64,000 bases of DNA from Telopea speciosissima (Eukaryota > Streptophyta > Magnoliopsida > Proteales > Proteaceae): assembly GCF_018873765.1 (NCBI RefSeq), contig NC_057926.1:48847043-48911042 (forward strand). Reading direction: 5' to 3'. The notes beneath the pieces were generated by a model, which was given only the letters and a program-made list of their open reading frames with translations, was not told where the DNA came from and made no database searches. Shown here piece by piece: positions 31,992 through 43,882 of this stretch. How positions within the stretch are numbered: the stretch's first letter is position 1; every line of letters starts with the position of its first letter. Position numbers and translations under genes: made by a program.

Positions 31992-33771
31992 TAATGAATA
32001 TGAAAATGAGGAATGGATCAACCAAGAACTCTCCCATTTCAGGACTGGCTCTTCAGTAAATGAAGCTAAAGAATTTTTTCAATTTTGATGAAAGACCATC
32101 AATAAAGAAGCCCATTTCTAGGACTTATTCTCCAATTAATATGAAACCATGAACTGTCTCTTTTACAAGGAGAGAATTTTGCTAAAACCATGAATTCTTT
32201 ACTAATTAAAAAAAAAACCCCAATTTTCAGAAATTCATAGTTCAGTTAATGCACACATCCCATGAGACTGTATTTCCTTGCAATGCAAGAACCAAGCTTC
32301 AACATGGACTTCCTCCCATGGAGGAAAGAAAGAAAGAGAGAGAGAGAGAGAAGGTAACTATAGAGGTCTGTAATGGTTTTCATGAAAAAGGGAACCTGCA
32401 AGAGCTGAGCCAGGTCACATCTAGCCCACCCAGAAGAGAACAAACCTGCTAACAACAACAACAGCCCTTCGTTACATGGAATGGCAGCACGTGAACATGA
32501 AAAGGAGGGGAGAGAGAGAGGGGAGAGAGAGAGCATAAAGGGCGTTGGTTTCAAGAAACAAAGAAAAAAAAAATAATAGTGTTTTTGAAAACACATCCAT
32601 GACCATGGCAGTTTCAAAGATTATTCACGTGGGAACAGTTTCTCTGCCAGTTCCTTACACTATTGTTTTGGTACTACTCATATAGAAGAAGAGATAGAAG
32701 AGAAACCCAAAAACCCCAAATAAAAAAAAAAAAATCTCCTCAAACTTCCATGTCTCAATTCTGATCCTAACAAACCTCAGAAAGCCCACATCAGGAGAAG
32801 CTAGAAGAGGTATGGAGAATCTGAATTAAGAGTATATTAGTGTTAATTAAGTGGATTGGATAGGATTAAGGGTTTTTATTTATTTTTGGGCAAAAGATTA
32901 AGGGGGGTTTAATGAGATTACCTTGAGAAGAGAGTTCCACAATCACATCTGTATTCTCTAGTGCCACAGGTTTTGGAATGGGCTTTCCAATCAGACTGAA
33001 CTGCATATCTCTTTGAACACTTATCACACTTCCATTTCTTCTCTCCATGTTTTCTACAGAAATGTTTCTTAATACCTGTGAGGTCTCCAAGAGCTCTTGA
33101 AGGGTCATGATGGACACAAGTGGGCTCAGGACACAAATAAACCCTTCTCTTCACCTCTTTTGTTGTCTTTTGCTTAAGCTTCCAAGGAAGGTTATGTCCT
33201 CTTCTGTGGAGCTGTAAGTTTTGCTCCCTTTGAAACCCTTTGTTGCATACCTCACAAATGAATCGGTTTGTGGCCATTAGAGTCTTGGGAGATAGTGCAA
33301 TCACCTCTGCATCTGGATCTGTTGTAAAAGAAGCCAAAACAGAAAACCCAAAAAAAAAAATATAGATATATAAACAACAGTGATTAGAACAAACAAGAAG
33401 AAAGAAATAATAGAAAAAAAAAAAAAAAAAAGGAAACAAACCCATTTCATTTCCATTCATGATTCTAGAATTAGGGTTTTTGGTTTGGAGAATTCTTGAA
33501 GAAAAACAAAAATTTTGAAGGAAATAAAAGGAGAATTCTGTTTTATTGGTTTAATTTATTTATTGGTATATATAAATAGATAGATAGATAACAGGTACTT
33601 GCTTGGTGTTCCTGGCAGATTTCTCTTTTTCTTCTGAGGTGCTGTGGTTGGAGCAGTTGATGAAGTGGGTGTCAAGGACTGTTGTTGCAGTTTTATTTCG
33701 TTTTGATCTTCTTCTCTGATTCCAAAGAAAGATGCCGCCGCCGACGCCGCCGACGATGAAGCTGCAGCCAT
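30012..33771 (-). CDS. IDD: IDD/BIRD C2H2 zinc-finger transcription factor
   Basis: Spliced from exon 1 (33771-33603), exon 2 (33318-32922) and exon 3 (31305-30012) into 619 residues. An Ala-rich start is followed by a basic KKKR signal (about 47-50) and the INDETERMINATE domain. ZF1 is C78/C81/H94/H98, ZF2 C119/C124/H142/H147, ZF3 C154/C157/H170/C174 and ZF4 C181/C183/H196/C200, with the hallmark TLMATNRFICEVCNKGFQR segment. The long Ser/Asn/Gly-rich C-terminus keeps the conserved MSATALLQKAAQMGS (418-432) and LTRDFLG (568-574) motifs. IDD proteins are nuclear DNA-binding regulators, several acting with DELLA/SCARECROW-type GRAS proteins; which subclade this belongs to (IDD4/5-like is my guess) needs a tree. 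Intron 2 is GT-AG with a canonical GTAATC donor; intron 1 fits only as a GC-AG intron, which restores the family motif GTPNPDAEV. Complete, probably functional. Confidence 0.93.
31644..31790. repeat. Dispersed repeat in IDD intron 2 (copy A)
   Basis: Shares TTTGGGTAAAAA, ATAGAGTG(G/A)AAATAG(A/G)CCA and GACAA(A/G)(G/A)CCTTC strings with 61318-61460 in the same order. Probably the 3' part of a retroelement, family unknown. Confidence 0.4.
31947..31987. repeat. (GA)n microsatellite in IDD intron 2
   Basis: About 20 GA units on the plus strand, reading (CT)n in the sense direction of the IDD gene. Confidence 0.95.
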
Positions 33772-34794
33772 CTTCGATCAACAACTCTCTTTCCCTTTTC
33801 TTCCTTGTTCTACTTCTTGTTAGCTTCTAACTCTTGTTGCTCTTCCTTTTCTTTTCTTCTCACCAACCTAAAAAACTGAAAAATCAGCCAAAATTTCCAC
33901 TACTACACATGAAATCTCAACTTCCTCTCTAGTCCCTACCCTCCCTCAGAATCCAAAAAATGGAAATTCTAACTGGTGGGTATTGATCTAACTCCACTGT
34001 AGTAACCTGAAAACTTCCAAATTCCAACAAAATCATGAAAATACAAAAAACAAAGAAATCACCAAAAGAAAATTATATCTAAAAGCTCAACAAGTTGCAC
34101 TCAAGGCATGAAGAGAAGAAAACAAACAAGCCAAAGACCCCTTTCCTTCTCTACTTCTTCTTCTTCTTCTTCTCTTGTTCTTGTTATTCTTATTGAGAAT
34201 ATTGTTCTTATTCTTCCACTAGTCCTTTCTACTTCATAATTATCAATCACTTTTTTTCTTTCTATGATTTAATTCTAATACATCCCCACCATCACACACA
34301 CACACACGCTCCTCCCCCCCTCCCCTCCCCCTTCTCTCAAAAAAAAATTCTTCAATTTTTTTCATGATTTTTCTTCACCCTTTTCTCCTCACAAATAAAA
34401 ATACGAAAAAAAAAGGAATATTAATTGGGTATGTGAGGTTTTTTGTTCATGCTCTCTCTCACGCAGAATACTGTGTCGTTATATGGCGATGGATTGGGGC
34501 CACCGACCTGTAGGTCTTACCCTCTCCCCATCATCTTCTATAATATCGTATCTTCTTACTTCACTTCAAGACAAATCCTCTTACCTCTTCATCTCTTCTC
34601 TTTCTCTTTCTCTCTCACTGTAAAAAACAAAAACAAATTTAATTGCTTGATCCTCCCCCCTCTTCCCCCTTTTACTTCTCTTTATTCCGGTGAGATTCTT
34701 AAACGGTGACCTGATCACTTTCCGCACTACTATTACGTGTTTACTGTGGAGGTAAACCTGTAAGAAGCTATGAATTCCTATCTTCCACTTGGAT

Positions 34795-34796
<2 letters not shown>
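33772..34796 (-). other. Upstream flank / leader region of IDD gene
   Basis: Immediately 5' of the IDD start codon the sense strand is purine-rich (GAAGAA and GAGAGG-type runs; a (CTT)n tract lies at about 34148-34172 on the plus strand), a composition common in plant regulatory-gene leaders. I cannot fix a TATA box or transcription start. No other gene is seen, and the short plus-strand frame near 34443 is pyrimidine-repeat noise. Confidence 0.35.

Positions 34797-34825
<29 letters not shown>
34797..34825. repeat. (CT)n microsatellite upstream of the IDD gene
   Basis: About 14 CT units, roughly 1 kb upstream of the IDD start codon, reading (GA)n in the gene's direction. Such GA-rich tracts can bind plant BBR/BPC-type GAGA factors, but any role here is speculation. 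Confidence 0.9.
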
Positions 34826-34830
<5 letters not shown>

Positions 34831-35327
34831 TACATATGTATGTTGTGCATACGTTGTGTATGAGAGAAATGGTATGGTGTATGGAACAGCTGACGACAGA
34901 GGTAGGGATTTGGAGTCTCTATGTGTTTTTCATTGGTAAATTTTGTAAGATAAGTTGGAAAATTTTGAAACTGAGGGTCATTTTGGTAATTTAAAAATGT
35001 TTAGGTGTGATTCTTTTTTATGGATTTTTGTTGGCCAAGTATGATAAAACTGAAGATGACCCATCTCTTGCATCCCCACCCCCCACCCCCACCCCCCCCC
35101 CAAAAAAAAAACAAAGAAAATGACCCATCTGTTCTATGTATGTCTGTTGACATGTGGTGGCATGTACCCCCAACTAAGTCTGGGCTTAATTTATCTTAGA
35201 AGTCTAGTGGGCTAGGCACCTAGGCTAGGGCTTAACCCTATTGGAGCCCATAGCCTGGTTTGGACTTAAGCCCCTTAATTGGGAAGGTGGGCTAGACAGA
35301 TTGTTTCTACCCATTAGACTCAAAAGT

Positions 35328-35559
35328 TTTTTTTTTTGGGTCTATCCTACTCAAGGGCCCACAGGTCAACTACAAGCTAAGGGGGAAGGTTAAGACAAAC
35401 CCACAATCTACAACTAGGGGTGGGGGGGCGGGGAGAGGAGGGGGGAGAGAGGTCCCTTTTTGGCAAAAGATGCAATCCAGGAGAGTTGATCCCTTGACCT
35501 CCTGGTGGGCATGCACTCAACCGACAATGCCTCCAACCAACCGAGCTAGCGGTTGTTTG
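35328..35559 (-). mobile_element. tRNA-derived SINE with 16-bp target duplication
   Basis: The minus strand starts near CGCTAGCTCGGTTGGTTGG (box A) and has GTCAAGGGATCAACTCTCC (box B) about 50 bases on. It ends in a poly(A) tail (poly(T) at 35328-35337 on the plus strand). The flanks CATTAGACTCAAAAGT (35312-35327) and CATTAGACTTAAAAGT (35560-35575) match at 15 of 16 positions. Non-coding retroposon dependent on LINE enzymes. Confidence 0.85.
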
Positions 35560-35575
35560 CATTAGACTTAAAAGT

Positions 35576-37199
35576 GTGTGTGTGTGTGTGGAGAGAAAGA
35601 GAGAGCATTAAGTCCTTAAATGGTTTAAGTTTTCCTTCACCAGTAGAAAGAAGAATAGTCCATAATTTGACACAACTTGGACTACTATGACTTTAACCTA
35701 AGATTAGTAAGTGACAACACAACATTCTATCCTTGTACACCTAATCTCAAGTAGAATTTTCAGTTAGGGGAGAAGAAAAAAGAAAAGATGCTCATATTTT
35801 CGGCAATGATGGTACCTCTTATAATCTACTATCAACACTCACCTTTTTCATTAATTTCCCACTTAGTCCACCAATTTCTTAAGAACTAAGACAATACATC
35901 TATATCACCCATCAATACTTAGCAATATCCCAAAAAAATAAAAAATAAACTAAAAGGATAATCATGGGCAACTACTTTATACTCAAGTTGTCAAAGATTC
36001 TATTTGCTAATTTAACAATCCTTATCTCATTATAGAAACCACTTTTGTATGTTAGGTAATTCTAATGGGATACCAAACCATCCATCGAAATGTTTAAAAA
36101 ATTGTTATTATGAAGTTGGTGTTTTAATAGCTTTAGATCTGATAGAGAAACAAATCAGTTATTTGAAGATTGATAGATTAAATTTCGAATTTTGTTTTTA
36201 AAAAACAATTAGTTTATAATTTCTAGCATTAAAACTCTTTCCTATACACCTACTTGAAGAACATAAATACTATATTTTTTAAAACTAAAATCCGATCAAC
36301 TAGTAGGGAGTACTGTTGACAGGAATTTAATTAGTGTAAAAGCTTGATAAGGTTGATAGCCAAAATGAAAAAGATTTATAAGGTCCTACAGAAGAATGAT
36401 TTCAAATAAATTATATGAAGATTTTTTTAAAAAAATATTCAACAGAATTGTTAAGAAATTTAGTGTAAAAACTTGATAGCTGAGAAAGCCAACAAACCAG
36501 ATTTTGATTCGGAAGAGAAAAATGACATCTAGTCATTTTGTGAAGTATCGACAACACTAGAGTTGGAGGATTGTCTTCTATATGCCCCCACAGTATGTGT
36601 TGATCTATGTGCACCACCGGTGTTAGATGAATATCTGAGAGAAGAACCCCGAACATGGTGACTTCAACTTGCTTGAATCAACTTTTGATTTGGAAAATGA
36701 GGTAACTTAAGAGATTAGTGGTGACATTCCTCAAACCATACTTGGAGGAGACCTTATTCTCCACTTCCGACCCACATGACTTGAAGTTACAAGGCATGTT
36801 CTCCTACCACCATCTCCGGTTGAATTCATCTTTGGAAAATGAGCAATAAATTTCTCCAATTTGTTTGTACATGGAATGAAGATTACCCACATCACCTATG
36901 ATGCGTATATTGATTCACTCTTGACAATTCTTTCACTATCATCTCGTCACACACTTGCCAAAGCCATTAGAGACTCAGTGATGGGCACTGATATTGTTCC
37001 ATTGTACAACTCATGACCAACCCATCAAGGTTTGAAATGGCGTGTCACCATTCCTAGCAAAGAAGCTATTTTTATTGCAGTGTTAGAGATGATAATGCTG
37101 TTTCATCATCGCATCAGCAAAATTTACCTCTCAAGAGGATCTCCATCGATGATAAGGCAATGACACAATCAAGGCTGGGTTCTAGGCTGTCAAGATAAC
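35576..37199. other. Intergenic, no gene recognised
   Basis: A short (TG)n run at 35574-35590 is followed by AT-rich sequence. Positions 36400-37110 have slightly more complex composition and may be old retroelement sequence, but no conserved motif could be read. Confidence 0.35.
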
Positions 37200-37450
37200 T
37201 TTCCTACAATAGAAGATTGCTCCACACAAGAACATGCTGGCAATGCTTATCTTAGTAAAGCTACATCAAATGGAATAAATTATTTTGAGAAACTCTCAAG
37301 AGAGCCACCACTTATTACTGTAAATAACCAAGGGAAATCGTCCTTAAATAGGACTGTATACCAAAGGATTGAATATTGAGGAATATCCTTTTATAGTGGA
37401 TGTAGGTTATCTTAACCAAACCACTTAAAGCTTTTGTGTTCTTCCTCTAT

Positions 37451-37498
<48 letters not shown>

Positions 37499-37515
37499 AC
37501 AGTATGAGTTCTAAC
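37200..37515 (+). mobile_element. Copia-like LTR end with PBS-like sequence
   Basis: Contains AGTGGATGTAGGTTATCTTA then ACCAAACCACTTAAAGC, the arrangement at the 3' end of plant Copia LTRs, a (CT)n tract (37457-37492), and then AACATGGTATCAGGAGAC, which resembles the TGGTATCAGAGC primer-binding site complementary to tRNA-iMet. No intact gag/pol follows. Confidence 0.5.
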
Positions 37516-37639
37516 ATGGTATCAGGAGACCAAGGATCAATTGAGAATCTCACTTCTGCTACTGCGCCCATGCCTTCTCCACTCATAACCACCTCCTCTT
37601 CATCCTTCCATAATCTCATATCCATTAAGTCCTTCCCTT

Positions 37640-38990
37640 TTTGCAAGTCACTTAGTATTTGATGAAAGTCCTAAATTTCCATTTGATCCAAGCGAAGCTC
37701 AAGTACTTTTAGGTGGAACAAGAATTCGAGGACGAATTCTTTTGAAGAAGGGGAGAATGAAGCAGTTTCAACCCACATCTTGAAGACCATATCACAAAAT
37801 TAGCACAACTAAGCAAGTTTGGCCTTTAGCTATGGCTAGCTCTAGTCCAAGACCACCGGACCAAAAGACAACCACCCCAAGATAAACAAGAGCCATGCTA
37901 ATGGAAAATCTCTACAATGCCACTTGGGCTACCCTAGTGGATTGATGATGTGGAAAGCTTCCTAGTGGATGATGATGTAGTACCCACTTTCAAAATATCT
38001 TTGTCTACCAACAACTGCTTAGCTCAGTTGGTGAGCCGTGGTGCGCTTCATGCCCATGCTCACCAAGAGGTCTCGAGTTCGAGTCTCTTGGCTGGTATCT
38101 TGTCCCCTCCCCGGTTCCATCCCCCCCCCCCCCCCCTTCAATCAAATATGTATGTAAAGCTCCCAATTACCAAAAAAAAAAATTATCTTTGTCTAAGTTC
38201 TCCTCTTGAAAATTACATCAAGACTTCTCAAAACAAGAATCAAGACACCTTGAAACAAGAATCAAGACATTGTACTTATTTCTTGGAGCAACCAACTAGA
38301 AAGTGGAGTAGAAGTTCTAAAGTTTTCTTAAATCAAGATATAATCTCAACCATTGGAACCTCATTTGAATTAAGGGTTGAGATGTTGTAGGAATTTTTTA
38401 GGGTTTTTGTTATTAGCCTATAATAAGGCCATCAAAGTTAGCTAGTAAGAAAGTGAATTTTGATTACTCGGATTTATGAAAGTGCTATGATACTTTCCTT
38501 TTAACCTAAAAGATCGAGTTCTTCCTTGAAACCTAGTAGTGTTTCACACCATCTTTGTGAAGAGTTGGTGCTTTCTTTGAGTTCCTTTACATCCTTGAAG
38601 AAATTGCAACCCTTTGATACTGCAAAACCAGTCTTGAGAGCTGATTTTGAGTTCCATATCTATCCCATCACCAAGAAAACTAAAAGATATTGTTATGGAA
38701 TTTCAATTCCAGAATTTGGATTTGGAGAAGGTCTGTGTTCTCAGATCATTTCACCAATCTACACTCAGAATCAAAGAATACTTTCTTCACAAAAGTTTTA
38801 TCTCCACAAGTGTTCATTCATTTGCCTTTGGAACCAACTCATTTTGAGTTAGATCCAAAGAGTTCTATCCATTTTCCCAAACTGGTGGAGTTTTGAAAAA
38901 TCCTAAATCCGAGTTCAAGTTTATTGGAGCTTAAGTCTATCACTCTCCCGATTCGAGTCCAGCAACCAATCTTGAGGCTTACATCAAATA
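37640..38990 (+). mobile_element. Degenerate Gypsy-type 3' end and LTR-like sequence
   Basis: GAACAAGAATTCGAGGACGA followed by ATTCTTTTGAAGAAGGGGAG near 37720-37760 matches the usual end of Gypsy pol (an EQ-xx-RTNSFEEGEN-type tail), after which non-coding LTR-like sequence runs to about 38990. A SINE has inserted at 38008-38183. LTR boundaries are not resolved. Confidence 0.35.
38008..38183 (+). mobile_element. tRNA-derived SINE with 12-bp target duplication
   Basis: Contains box A (CTTAGCTCAGTTGGTGAG, about 38018-38035) and box B (CTCGAGTTCGAGTCTCTTGG, about 38071-38090) in tRNA spacing, then a C-rich tract and a poly(A) end. The perfect 12-bp repeat TATCTTTGTCTA flanks it (37996-38007 and 38184-38195). 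A young, complete-looking insertion. Confidence 0.9.
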
Positions 38991-40382
38991 AATCCAAGGA
39001 TCAATATATTTTTCTGACATTTTGTTCCATTTAGATAGATATGATATTATAGCATGTTCAATAAACTTAAGCAGCTAACTAATATGCATCAATAAATGAT
39101 GCATTGGAGGTACTTCTTTCATAAGTGGCATTAAGCTAAATCATAGTCAACTAATCATAAATTTAATTATTCATATCATCTTCATTCAATAGTACCAAAC
39201 ACATCTCAATGATCCAAACAAAACTACCAAGTACTCTAGCAAAGAGGATTTAATGGACATGTACACTATGAGATGCTATTCTCTAACTAGAAGTAAAGTA
39301 AAACTCCAAGTATGATTTTAACATGTATAACCATATATGATGCATATCAGTTACAAGAAATCATTTATCCAGGTAATATTCCATTACCATATATACTTAA
39401 GAACTAATATTAAGTTTGGTTACACTAATATTTCGCTACCATTGATTGCAGATCATCTTTATGGAACATATACATCCAATTACGCATGAACTATTCAAAA
39501 TTTAAAAAAGAAGAAAATTTAAGAAACATAGATCTTATTAAATTAAAACAAGCTTCCTATTTCTATGGTTACCAAACAAGAAAACATGTGTTATAGATCT
39601 TCCTCACATTTGCACAGAAGAGAAATAGATCAAAATGAATATATATTTACACGAGCTTAAATATATACTTAGGGTTTTATAAAAATAAAACCTACATGGT
39701 GCAACATGAAATGGTTTTGTCTGCAATATTAAGTGCTTTTGGACTCAAAATAATATGTATTTTACATATGGTAACCATTACATTAGCAAATTCAGGCTCA
39801 TAGCTCATAGAACTACAAATCTTACCGATAATAACTCTAATCATAATCGAGAAAGGATTTCAATTACTTACTTTGCAAATGGAAGAAAAACTCACTTCAA
39901 GATAAATAGTGAGCATAAATTTTCTAGCTCATTGTCTTCATCTTCAACATCTCAAACACTAGAGTTCATGCCCTACCATCTCTTCTTTCGATAAAACCAA
40001 GGTAGGTAGGTTTTGTAACCTAAGAGCCTTTTTATAGGGGTAAAATAATATTTATAAACAAAATTGCCCTAGACCGCGGCAATATATTGTTCATATGCTT
40101 CGCAGTGAAATTGGTATACATTTATTGTAAGTAACCTTTATTGACACCTGCAGGACCCCTTAAAAAAATTAATTCTAAGAAGTTTCTAGAAATGAATAAT
40201 ATTTCTAGACAAAAGTACCTTTATTAGTGTGTTGAGGCCTAGACCGCGGTGATGTATTTATTGTTCATATGCTTCATCGTGAAATTGGTATATATTTCTT
40301 GAGTATACGTGATAATGTATTTCTTTCTTTTCGAAACATGGATGTATTTATAGGAATTTATTTTGTAAAACAAAAATAAATT
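38991..40382. other. Intergenic AT-rich sequence, no gene
   Basis: No gene or clear transposon structure. Two related segments, near 40069-40130 and 40250-40310, share AGACCGCGG(C/T), TTGTTCATATGCTTC and GTGAAATTGGTATA(C/T)AT, an imperfect direct repeat about 180 bases apart that may be subterminal sequence of the CACTA element that follows. Confidence 0.35.
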
Positions 40383-40649
40383 TTTTTATTTACTATTGAA
40401 TTTTCTTTCCGTCGTATAAACACGTCTGAATCACTTCTATACACACTATATTTTACATGACAGAATATTTTAACCATCGCAAAAAAGTTTAGAATCCACG
40501 GTGGACATTTTTCGTCTTATATGGATATGTCGACAGTCTATCCGACGGACATGCAACAGAAAATTACTATTGTAGGTGTAGTATTTGGACAGAAAAATTT
40601 TTTGCTATGGAAAATTTCCGTCGCAAAAAACCAAATTTATTGTAGTGAT
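40383..40649. mobile_element. One end of a CACTA (En/Spm-like) element
   Basis: Read inward from 40649 on the minus strand the end is CACTACAATAAATTTGG, followed by TTTTTTGCGACGGAAATTTT. CACTA ends with a TGCGACGGAAATTT-like segment are typical of this superfamily. Subterminal CCGTCG/CGACGG strings recur at about 40410, 40528 and 40619. No partner CACTA end or transposase was found in the window. Confidence 0.6.
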
Positions 40650-41185
40650 AGTAGGTCGACAATATAATCTTTCTTTAGAGAAGAACAGATCATTGCCCCT
40701 TGGAGAGGAGAGAAAAGGGAAGCCTTGAATTCCTTGTAACTAAGGCAAATTTCAGTTGTGCCAATGCAAAACAACATGCAACTCAGGGATCTAAAAGTTA
40801 GTATTCCACAAATCAAATCCCATGATAGGGTAATACCCCTCATCCACATTAAACGTTGAAGGTGCACTCTCCCAAGTTCCTCGCGATCATCCCATAACAT
40901 GGATTTCATCTATGAACCGAGTGCCTAATCTCATAATGACAATATAACAGAAAGAACTACAATGCAAAAGGCCAATGAAGAACCAAGAAATTGATCAAAT
41001 ATAAGGTTTTGCGGAAAATACAAAAGAAGAAGGGTCTCACCTTAGTAGAGGAAGATCAATAGCCACCCAAATTGTGGAAAGAATGTGTCCCTATGGAAAT
41101 AGAAAATTTTTAGACCTTTCTAAGGTCGTGCAAAGGTTTAAAAATGGAAAGAAAAGATAAAAACACTGTCTTAGAGGGATTGGGC

Positions 41186-41460
41186 TCCTCTACCGCGTAG
41201 GGGTGTGCAACACATCTTGTGATGCCACACTAGAGCTCGCCACGTGGACAAGCTCTGTTTGGATGACACGGATCAAGTTGAAAATGCTGAGCATGGTGCA
41301 TATGCGGTGGACAAGAGGATTTCTTAATTTTGAAATCCAGATTTTCAAATCAATTCATGCCATCCAAAGGGGAGGTCATCCACGTGGCAAGCTTTGGTGC
41401 CACGCCAGAAGATGTGCGGCGCACCCTTGCACCGTAGAGGAGCGGAGGAGCCTGATCCGT
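41186..41460. repeat. Foldback MITE, ~75-bp arms
   Basis: The left arm contains GGCTCCTCTACCGCGTAGGG, GTGTGCAACACATCTTGTG and CTCGCCACGTGG. The right arm reads back as GGCTCCTCCGCTCCTCTACGG, GGGTGCGCCGCACATCTTCT and CTTGCCACGTGG. The CTCCTCTAC terminus is related to the GGATCCTCTACTGC family. No target duplication assigned. Confidence 0.6.
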
Positions 41461-41897
41461 CTTAGAATCGGTTGCAAAAGGAAATAACCAAATTAAAAAC
41501 TTAGAGGTTGCCATTCAAAGGCCGGTATTCAACATTGAAAAGGGTAGTCACTTATACTTGGGGGAAACATTAGAGATCTTCAAAGTCATGAATTTGTTAG
41601 TATTTGAACCCAAAAATTTTTAACTAGAAGTTTGTGAATCTAGTTATATCATGGGATAGATGATAATATGACAAAAGTTTTACTACACTAGTAGAGTGGA
41701 AAGAATCCCCACTCCATCGGTGATATGATCATGTGTTTGTCCCATCACAAACTCCCACCCCTATTGTATAGGTCAAATGTACCCCCTCCCATGCCCATCC
41801 GACGGTGCCATCCCCCTGGTCAAGGTATACTTAGGTGTATGAATACTCGGTCCTAAGAATAATGTGGACTTGGATTGGTTTTTGTTTTTAGGCCAAA

Positions 41898-42006
41898 TGT
41901 TCTTTATGCCGGGGGTGGGTGAAATGACCACCCTACCTCCTTGAATGATAGGCCCATGTGTCTAGCGCAGGCTACACAGACGCAGGCTACACTGCGGCAC
42001 AAAGAA
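41898..42006. repeat. MITE with ATGTTCTTTRTGCCG ends
   Basis: The left end is AATGTTCTTTATGCCGGGGG and the right end reads back as GATGTTCTTTGTGCCGCAGT. The interior has GTGAAATGACCACCCTACC. Related to 8725-8860, 18680-18812 and 54357-54516. Confidence 0.6.
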
Positions 42007-43487
42007 CATCAACCTTTGTTTGTAATATGGATATTTGCTCTTCTAATTAGGGGTAGATGGGGAATTCTCTAATTAGGTCAATTAGAGGCCCATAACAATC
42101 GTATGATCTACCATGTGTGCAGCTATTCCCCTTCTCACTTCTACCCTCCAAGTTCTCCAAACGTACAATAGGAGACAGTGAGTGAGGTGTAAGACATGTG
42201 GTTGATGGCTGGTCTGGCCCATGGGGACTCAAGGTATAATAATTTCTGGATCAGAACATTACTTAATGGATTTTAGGACTCATAGTTGATTAATTTGCTG
42301 CAGCTTAATAGGGGTAGCCTTGCCCATGAGATAACTAGCTGGTTGAGTTTTGTTGATAAAACGTGAATATTTTCAGTTTAAAGCCACCTTCACCTACCAC
42401 TCTTAATTAATGGTCCCTTTCAAAGCTGTCTTGATAAATTATAAGGATGTAAGCAGAAGAATTGTTTTCACACAAATAAACCCTGAAGGACACAAAAGTC
42501 TTCCAAGCTAGGTCTATGAGGCACAAACATTAATTTGGAGAAAATTAACAAAATGGACAGAGAGAGAGAGAGTGGACACTAGTAATGTAGGCTAGGTCTG
42601 TTGTCTCTCTAAACTTAATCTACCCTAGTCCATCTCTTTGTCCATTCTCACTTAATTTGAAAAAGGATAGAATCACAACAACCATTTCACTTTTTCTTTT
42701 TAACCACACTAGGATTTCTTTAGACTTTAGGGTAAATATTATTTTATATGAAAGTAAAATCTTGTTGTAATCTCGGTTGGTGAAAAAGAAATTGTAATTT
42801 TACTCTTTTGATCACTTAGTATACACCTTTTTTTTTTCTTCTTTGAAGGTAAATCCTATCGTTTCACATGTATGTTCCAAAAATGCTAAGCATTAATAAC
42901 AGCTTTTGATAAGAAAATTTCTTATTAATACCCTTTAACAAATCATGTCATTTCACATATATTTTTGAGACACGTGCAAGACAATGATAGATCTTAAAAA
43001 TAACATGATGATAATACATTTCTAAATTATTTTGAAAATCATTTTTTTTCCATAACGTATAGAACTTTTATTAGGGTGAGAATTCAAAAGAATGTTAGGT
43101 GTTTTAAATAGTATTCAAATAGTCCTTTTTGATGATAATATAATGATAACTTACTTTCGAATTATTTTGAAAGGGTCCTTCAAGGCGTCACTAAGTCAAG
43201 TGAAGTATAATGCTTCACTATTTGGCACTTGGCTGTACATACGTCAGTCCATGTGATAGAGGACCCCACATTCATCTCAATGTACAAATTTTAGTCCAAA
43301 GTAAACAAGGAAACTTACTCAAATGCTTATTCAAATTTTTAGTAAAATTACCAAAATACCATCAAATGGAGATGAATATAAAATACAAAATGGCATCTTT
43401 CGTAATTTTAGCTACTTCCTCCACTAATTTGAAGTAAAAACTGTATCAATGAGATGCTTGTTTGGTCCTCTGTCACATTGACTAACC
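42007..43487. other. Intergenic, no gene recognised
   Basis: AT-rich sequence with one short GA run (42559-42571). The string GTCACTA(A/T)G(T/C)C(A/T)AGTGAAGTATAA near 43188 recurs near 47947, a small dispersed repeat. No coding signal. Confidence 0.35.
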
Positions 43488-43814
43488 TAGGGCTGCAATA
43501 GGCTGGGTCGGGTTGGGCCGGGTTTTTCAAAATCTCAGCCAACCTTGACTCTCATTATCTGGGACTAGGTCCGGCCTGACCCTAACTTAGGGCCTGAAAA
43601 ATCCAACATTGACCCACCCTTAGGGTCGGGCCGGGTTGACCTTGGTTGGCCCTGATCATGAAGAGGGGGAAGGGAGATGCATGGGTTTGGCTGGGCCAGG
43701 GAGAAAATTATCTATTTTACATAAAATAACGCTATAATAAAATATATTATATCACTTATTATCTTCATATATAATATATTATATAATAAAATGTGTGTGA
43801 TGTTTAAAGTTTAT

Positions 43815-43882
<68 letters not shown>

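Noticed and set aside
33560..33784. 74-codon alternative frame over IDD exon 1
   Set aside because: Overlaps the correct exon 1 frame (33771-33603), which splices in frame to the INDETERMINATE domain; the other frame has no family similarity.
41203..41487. 94-codon plus-strand frame
   Set aside because: It lies across the foldback MITE at 41186-41460, whose inverted arms explain the open frame.
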